Source of the DNA: Symbiodinium natans
Lineage: Eukaryota; Sar; Dinophyceae; Suessiales; Symbiodiniaceae
Length of the DNA stretch: 64,000 nt
Assembly (NCBI GenBank): GCA_905221605.1
Contig: CAJNDS010002403.1
Span: forward strand, 340,001-404,000
Direction: 5' to 3'
Part shown: in pieces, positions 60,760 through 64,000 of the stretch
Numbering within the stretch: position 1 is the stretch's first letter
How the letters are laid out: each line of letters begins with the position of its first letter
The notes under the pieces: generated by a model
What the model was told of the DNA's origin: nothing
What the model saw: the letters and a program-made list of their open reading frames with translations, nothing else
Database searches by the model: none
Position numbers and translations under genes: made by a program

Positions 60760-61230
60760 TAGATAATCCCGGTCAAGCCGCGAGTCTTCTGAAGGCTGGA
60801 GAAACTCACCGCGTCACGACCTGGTGCTCTAGCTGTCAAGACGTAAGTGTTTTGGGTTTCGGGTTGAGGGGTTTAGGGCTGGTTGGTGTATGGTTGGGGT
60901 TTAGAGTTTGTGGTTGCTTGATGGCGCAGAAATCATACCGCGATGCGGATGCCTTTTTGTCGTTCCTGGAGCTTTCAAGTTAAAGGAGCCAAAATGCCCC
61001 AAAAAGGGCAAGAACACACTTATCTCCCTACCTTCCTCCACTCCACACCTGCCAGCTACAAAAACAAGCGACATCAAACGTGACAATGGATTTCCAGGAT
61101 TTGGTGACAAAGGCACCTGTCACGCGTATCCTGCCTCCATGTTTCTTGGACGCAGGAGACAACCCTAATCTTCACCCAGCCCCAAACCCTGCACCCCAAA
61201 CCCTGTACCTTCGACCCCTAAAGCCCAAAC
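60760..61230. other. Unique spacer, GC-balanced
   Basis: Overlapping open frames on both strands around 60901-61168. None has a convincing start or domain. Confidence 0.35.
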
Positions 61231-61234
61231 TCTC

Positions 61235-61355
61235 AACCCCAATAGGTTGGGGGTCCCCAAATTTAGGGTACCTTTTTGGGGGTCCCTTAATTATAAACCC
61301 CAATAGGGGGGGGTTCTCAAATTTAGGGTACCTTTTTGGGGTCCCTTATTTTGCT
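61235..61355 (+). mobile_element. Family F core, two tandem 61-bp copies
   Basis: AACCCCAATAGG, AAATTTAGGGTACCTTTTTG, GGTCCCTTA repeat at 61235 and 61296 with a few changes. Confidence 0.85.
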
Positions 61356-61693
61356 AAACTCCCATCTTCTCAAACCGCAGACCTTACTTCGAAGACACAT
61401 TGAACTCAAAGGACACCGAAGGAAATCACATTAGCCACACCCGAAAGCCTTTGAGGGTATTGGGTTTAGGGTTTAGGGTTTAGGGCTTAGGGGGGTGTAC
61501 GGTTTTAGGTCGAGTTTGGGGATTTTGCGGCTTTTGGTTGTGGGCACTTCGGGTAGGGTTCGGTGTATCCTTGCTCGTTAGACATCATTGCATCATGCAC
61601 CGGCTTCATTAGGTGGAGGACATGTGGGCTAGCAAAAAACCCCGTCATAAACGCAAGTACCCGAGCGCAAACCTTATCGCAAAATCACATTCT

Positions 61694-62158
61694 TTACCGG
61701 CTTAAAAGGTAAATGACACAAGCTATGATACCACACCGTAGTACATCTCTAGTACTGGCCATGTGTCCACAGTCCTGGACTCGGCCGGCTGGTTTTTCAT
61801 TGTTTTGTAGTACAAGCTTAGTACTGGAATCGATGCTTCCGTGAGCCGGCTGGTTTTCGTTGCTGTGTAGTACAAGCTTAGTACTGGGGGTCGATGTTTC
61901 TGTGAGAGGCTGGGAGTTCATTGCTCTGTAGAAACACTGTAGTGCAAGCTTCGTGCTGGAATCGATGTTTCCGTGAGCCGCTGGGTTTTCATTGCTCTGT
62001 AGCCTGTAGCACAAGCGTAGCTTAGGTCTCACGAGCATTCCATGGTCGAATTCGTGTCCCCGCCTCCCAAGCCCCGTGCAGTTTTTCAAGTTCCAGTTGC
62101 TTGTCGTTGTGATCTTTACCGCCCCTAAAGAGCAGGGGTATGGATTGTAGCCGCACAA
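61694..62158 (-). CDS. Repeat-containing open frame, unknown
   Basis: A minus-strand frame stays open for 154 codons. No ATG starts it; the first true ATG is at 62038 (residue 41). Its centre holds about three 20- to 24-residue repeats with the core IDSSTKLVLQ and NENQPAH, encoded by the 61-bp minisatellite below. The C-terminal part is cysteine-bearing and ends in a hydrophobic stretch. No family recognised. The frame survives unit-length changes, which mildly favours coding. Confidence 0.25.
   Translation of the reverse strand: MCGYNPYPCSLGAVKITTTSNWNLKNCTGLGRRGHEFDHGMLVRPKLRLCYRLQSNENPAAHGNIDSSTKLALQCFYRAMNSQPLTETSTPSTKLVLHSNENQPAHGSIDSSTKLVLQNNEKPAGRVQDCGHMASTRDVLRCGIIACVIYLLSR
61785..62022. 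repeat. 61-bp minisatellite, about 3.7 copies
   Basis: Units 61785-61845, 61846-61906 (61 bp each), 61907-61977 (71 bp, with a small insertion) and partial 61978-62022. Each has GGCTGG, TTGCTGTGTAGTACAAGCTT-like, and ATCGATG. Confidence 0.92.
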
Positions 62159-62275
62159 GAGAACTACGTATCACTTTCAGCGAGCAGAGCTTAGGGTTTG
62201 AGGCTTCGTGAGTACGGAAAGAGCGTTGCTGCTGCTGCTTGCTATGCTTTCTTCAGGGAATGGTTTCGAACTTAA

Positions 62276-62548
62276 TGTGGTGACATACACCTGTGCAAGC
62301 TCTACGACGCTACGCGACCTGATTTGCAGATGTTTCTTCACCCACCATCTGGGCCGTCCGAGTCTTGTCTCGAAGAAGACGAACTGGAAGACGAACTAGA
62401 AGATGAGCTGGAAGAGGCATCAGCAGAACCCATGGCTTCGCCATCTTCTGCCGCCCGTCGCAAGAACTACAGCTTGCTCCGCACGCGCCACCTCCTCAGC
62501 AAGGGTTCGATAGTGGAACATTCCACGTGGGGCCCTGCACTGGTCTAA
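62276..62548 (+). CDS. Possible terminal exon, acidic repeat protein
   Basis: Frame open from 62276 to TAA at 62546-62548, with an ATG at 62330 preceded by GATTTGCAG, which could be a 3' splice site. From the ATG: FLHPPSGPSESCLEEDELED, then ELEDELEEASAEP and an arginine-bearing tail RRKNYSLLRTRHLLSKGS. The ED-EL repeats use different codons, not a simple microsatellite. The stop lies 1 bp before a CCCTAAA block. No family recognised. The best coding candidate here, but still weak. Confidence 0.3.
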   Translation, partial: CGDIHLCKLYDATRPDLQMFLHPPSGPSESCLEEDELEDELEDELEEASAEPMASPSSAARRKNYSLLRTRHLLSKGSIVEHSTWGPALV

Positions 62549-62598
62549 ACCCCTAAACCCTAAACCCAAACCCTAAACCCTAAACCCTAAACCCTAAT
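62547..62598 (-). repeat. CCCTAAA block
   Basis: About seven units, then a 150-bp spacer and a TTTAGGG block (62745-62785). Confidence 0.95.
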
Positions 62599-62744
62599 TA
62601 CACCCACCTGCCACTGCCCTTTAAGACAAGAGGCCATCCGCGTCGAGCTGGTCGAAAGCTCCGTTCCAAAGATTCCAGGTCTCTTCTGGCACCTCCGCGA
62701 GCTTGGTAGCCCAGAATCAAAAACGGTGTGTAGGGTCTAGTCTA

Positions 62745-62785
62745 CAGGGTTTAGGGTTTAGGGTTTAGGGTTTAGGGTTTAGGAA
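62745..62785 (+). repeat. TTTAGGG block
   Basis: Five units. A degenerate D/B-like stretch (GGGGCACCCTTTCTTG, AAGGGAACCC) follows at 62790-62860. Confidence 0.93.
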
Positions 62786-63084
62786 GTTCATAGGGGCACC
62801 CTTTCTTGCGTTGTTTACTTTGTAAGGGAACCCATAGCCAAAAACAAATAAAGCCCAGAGTCTTCGCAGGGTTGAGGGCTTAGGGAGATTTGGGACGTTT
62901 AGGAAGTCTGCGGTTCATAAGGTTTAGGGTTTGGGGTCGAGAAGGTTCAGGGTTTGTAAGCTTTTGGGTTTAGGGCTTCGGGGCCACCATAAGCCCTAAA
63001 CCTGGAAGCCTGACCTTCAACCCTTCACCCCTGAAGAACCCTCAGCCCGAAATCCGAAAACCGAAGCCCCTCGTAGTAATGAAC

Positions 63085-63130
63085 CCGAAGCCCTAAACCC
63101 TAAACCCTAAAACCCTAAACCCTAAACCCC
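63085..63130 (-). repeat. CCCTAAA block
   Basis: Five or six units. Confidence 0.94.
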
Positions 63131-63134
63131 TCCT

Positions 63135-63510
63135 TCCGCTAAAACATGGGACGATGGAAGACGAACGAGCCTATCAACCCTCGAAGTTACCTGCGGACTG
63201 AACGACCCTCAATCTCTGGCAAATGCTATGTAGACCTGTTCTTGCAGTTCTGTTTTGGGATACTTTAAGTCTGTGGTTTGTACAAAGTAATGATGAATTT
63301 GCATCGGATGAGGTACTCAAAAATAGAACTCCAGGTCCAGGTATAAAAGTTCATGAAAGCGGCCCTCCTAGCGCTTTACAAAAGTGCGGAATACTATGAC
63401 CTTGAATCCGCTCGCATCGCGTTCGGCCGCAAAGCAAGGTTGCGAAGTTTGGAAAGCACAGTAGGCCTAGGCAGCCACACATCAGGCCTTGCCCGCCCAG
63501 AACCGTCAAC
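63135..63510. other. Unique spacer
   Basis: No repeats and no substantial open frame. Nothing recognised. Confidence 0.5.
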
Positions 63511-63747
63511 ACCCTAAACCCTAAACCCTAAACAACCAGTGGCATGCTCCATTTCTTGGCACTGTCTTCATCTACTCCTGTTTCAGCTGTCTTTATCCCC
63601 GAAAATTCCAAATCAACCTGTAAACCCACGGGTTCAGGGTGTTCGCGCTTTAGGGAGTTTTGGGTTTAGGGTTGAATTACTCTATAAGCCTAAACCCTAG
63701 GCCCCTATGACCCAACCTGCAGTCCCCGGCCACCCTCTGAACCTCTC

Positions 63748-63806
63748 AAGGGTTTAGGGTTTAGGGTTTAGGGTTTAGGGTTTAGGGTTTAGGGTTTAGG
63801 GTTTAG
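63748..63806 (+). repeat. TTTAGGG block
   Basis: Eight perfect units. Confidence 0.96.
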
Positions 63807-63981
63807 GCCCTCACAACCTGAAACCTCCAAACCCCTGAGCCCTGAAACGGGAGATCTCTATTTTCGGGAGTCCGTTTTGAATAGGGTGCCGTGCTATATT
63901 GACATCCTAATCTAGCGAACTACCCCAAATCCTGACAGCCACAACCTGACATTTTTGGGTATAGGGCTTAGGGTTTAGGTT

Positions 63982-64000
63982 GGGATGTTCCCCTTAATGC
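63982..64000. mobile_element. Family G left end, cut by window edge
   Basis: GGGATGTTCCCCTTAATGC resembles the G terminus GATGTTCCCCCTTATACTAA. It follows TTTAGGTT. Confidence 0.5.

Noticed and set aside
1-64000. Proteins with LNPKP or GFRV/GLGF repeats
   Set aside because: CCCTAAA and TTTAGGG are translated this way in their stop-free frames; such frames are shadows of telomeric arrays.

Overview
This window looks like nuclear DNA of a eukaryote with the Arabidopsis-type telomere heptamer TTTAGGG. I see no bacterial or viral gene, no rRNA or tRNA, and no gene I can name. More than a hundred short runs of TTTAGGG (marked + below) or its complement CCCTAAA (marked -) lie through all 64 kb, in both orientations, often only 50 to 400 bases apart, with variant heptamers such as TTCAGGG, TTAAGGG, TTGAGGG, CCCCAAA and CCCGAAA. 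The window is therefore not one chromosome end. Roughly balanced base composition and the heptamer fit chromerid or dinoflagellate algae or a green-lineage alga. I cannot decide between these from sequence alone.

The second layer is a set of short elements (about 80 to 200 bp) with terminal inverted repeats and no coding capacity, which I read as MITE-like elements. I name them for this window only. Family A has ends like ACTTGGAGGTTCATGGGTAG and is usually wrapped outside by TTTAGGG on its left and CCCTAAA on its right. B has ends TTGGTACCCCAGTAACC / GGGCTACCAA. C has ends AGGAGTAACCTGGGAA / CTACTCTGGGTCCTAG. D resembles B and C (GCCCAGTAACC / CTACTGGGCATCCTAG). E has TTGGTTAGTAGGGAATGAGG, F GGGGTACCTTATTGGGGTCC, and G GATGTTCCCCCTTATACTAA. 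H has CAGTAAACTCCAGAAAGTTG with TA flanks, I AGGATCCAAAAAGTAG, J/K TGCTTGGGCCCAGAA plus CTTCAGAACCCTTT, L one long hairpin, M TTCTTAAGGGAGGGGGGTTC, and N TTACCCTTATAAGGAAGA. Several are nested, and some carry telomeric repeats inside.

The third layer is the spacers between repeat blocks. Many read CCCTAAA - about 100 bp of unique sequence - TTTAGGG, like tiny telomere-capped fragments joined end to end. Some spacers occur twice (40.12 and 45.05 kb; 38.36 and 41.47 kb; 39.03 and 44.58 kb; 8.65 and 8.76 kb; 47.39 and 47.46 kb), so spacer and cap appear to duplicate together. A few spacers give protein-like translations (24.54-24.80, 33.67-34.05, 47.70-47.95, 61.69-62.55 kb), perhaps captured or decayed exons. 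An AT-rich island at 41.7-42.9 kb differs from everything else.

Layout: 0-20 kb is dense telomeric blocks with A, E, G and I elements. 20-21.4 kb is an array-poor island. 21.4-34 kb has blocks, poly-G/AT tracts, and C, F, H, I elements. 34-41.7 kb has A, B, C, G, M and N elements, AT microsatellites and a 28-unit hexamer repeat. 41.7-43.4 kb is array-poor. 43.4-56 kb is dense blocks. 56-64 kb has sparser blocks, longer unique spacers, a 61-bp minisatellite and the most coding-like stretch. No operon or pathway can be described.
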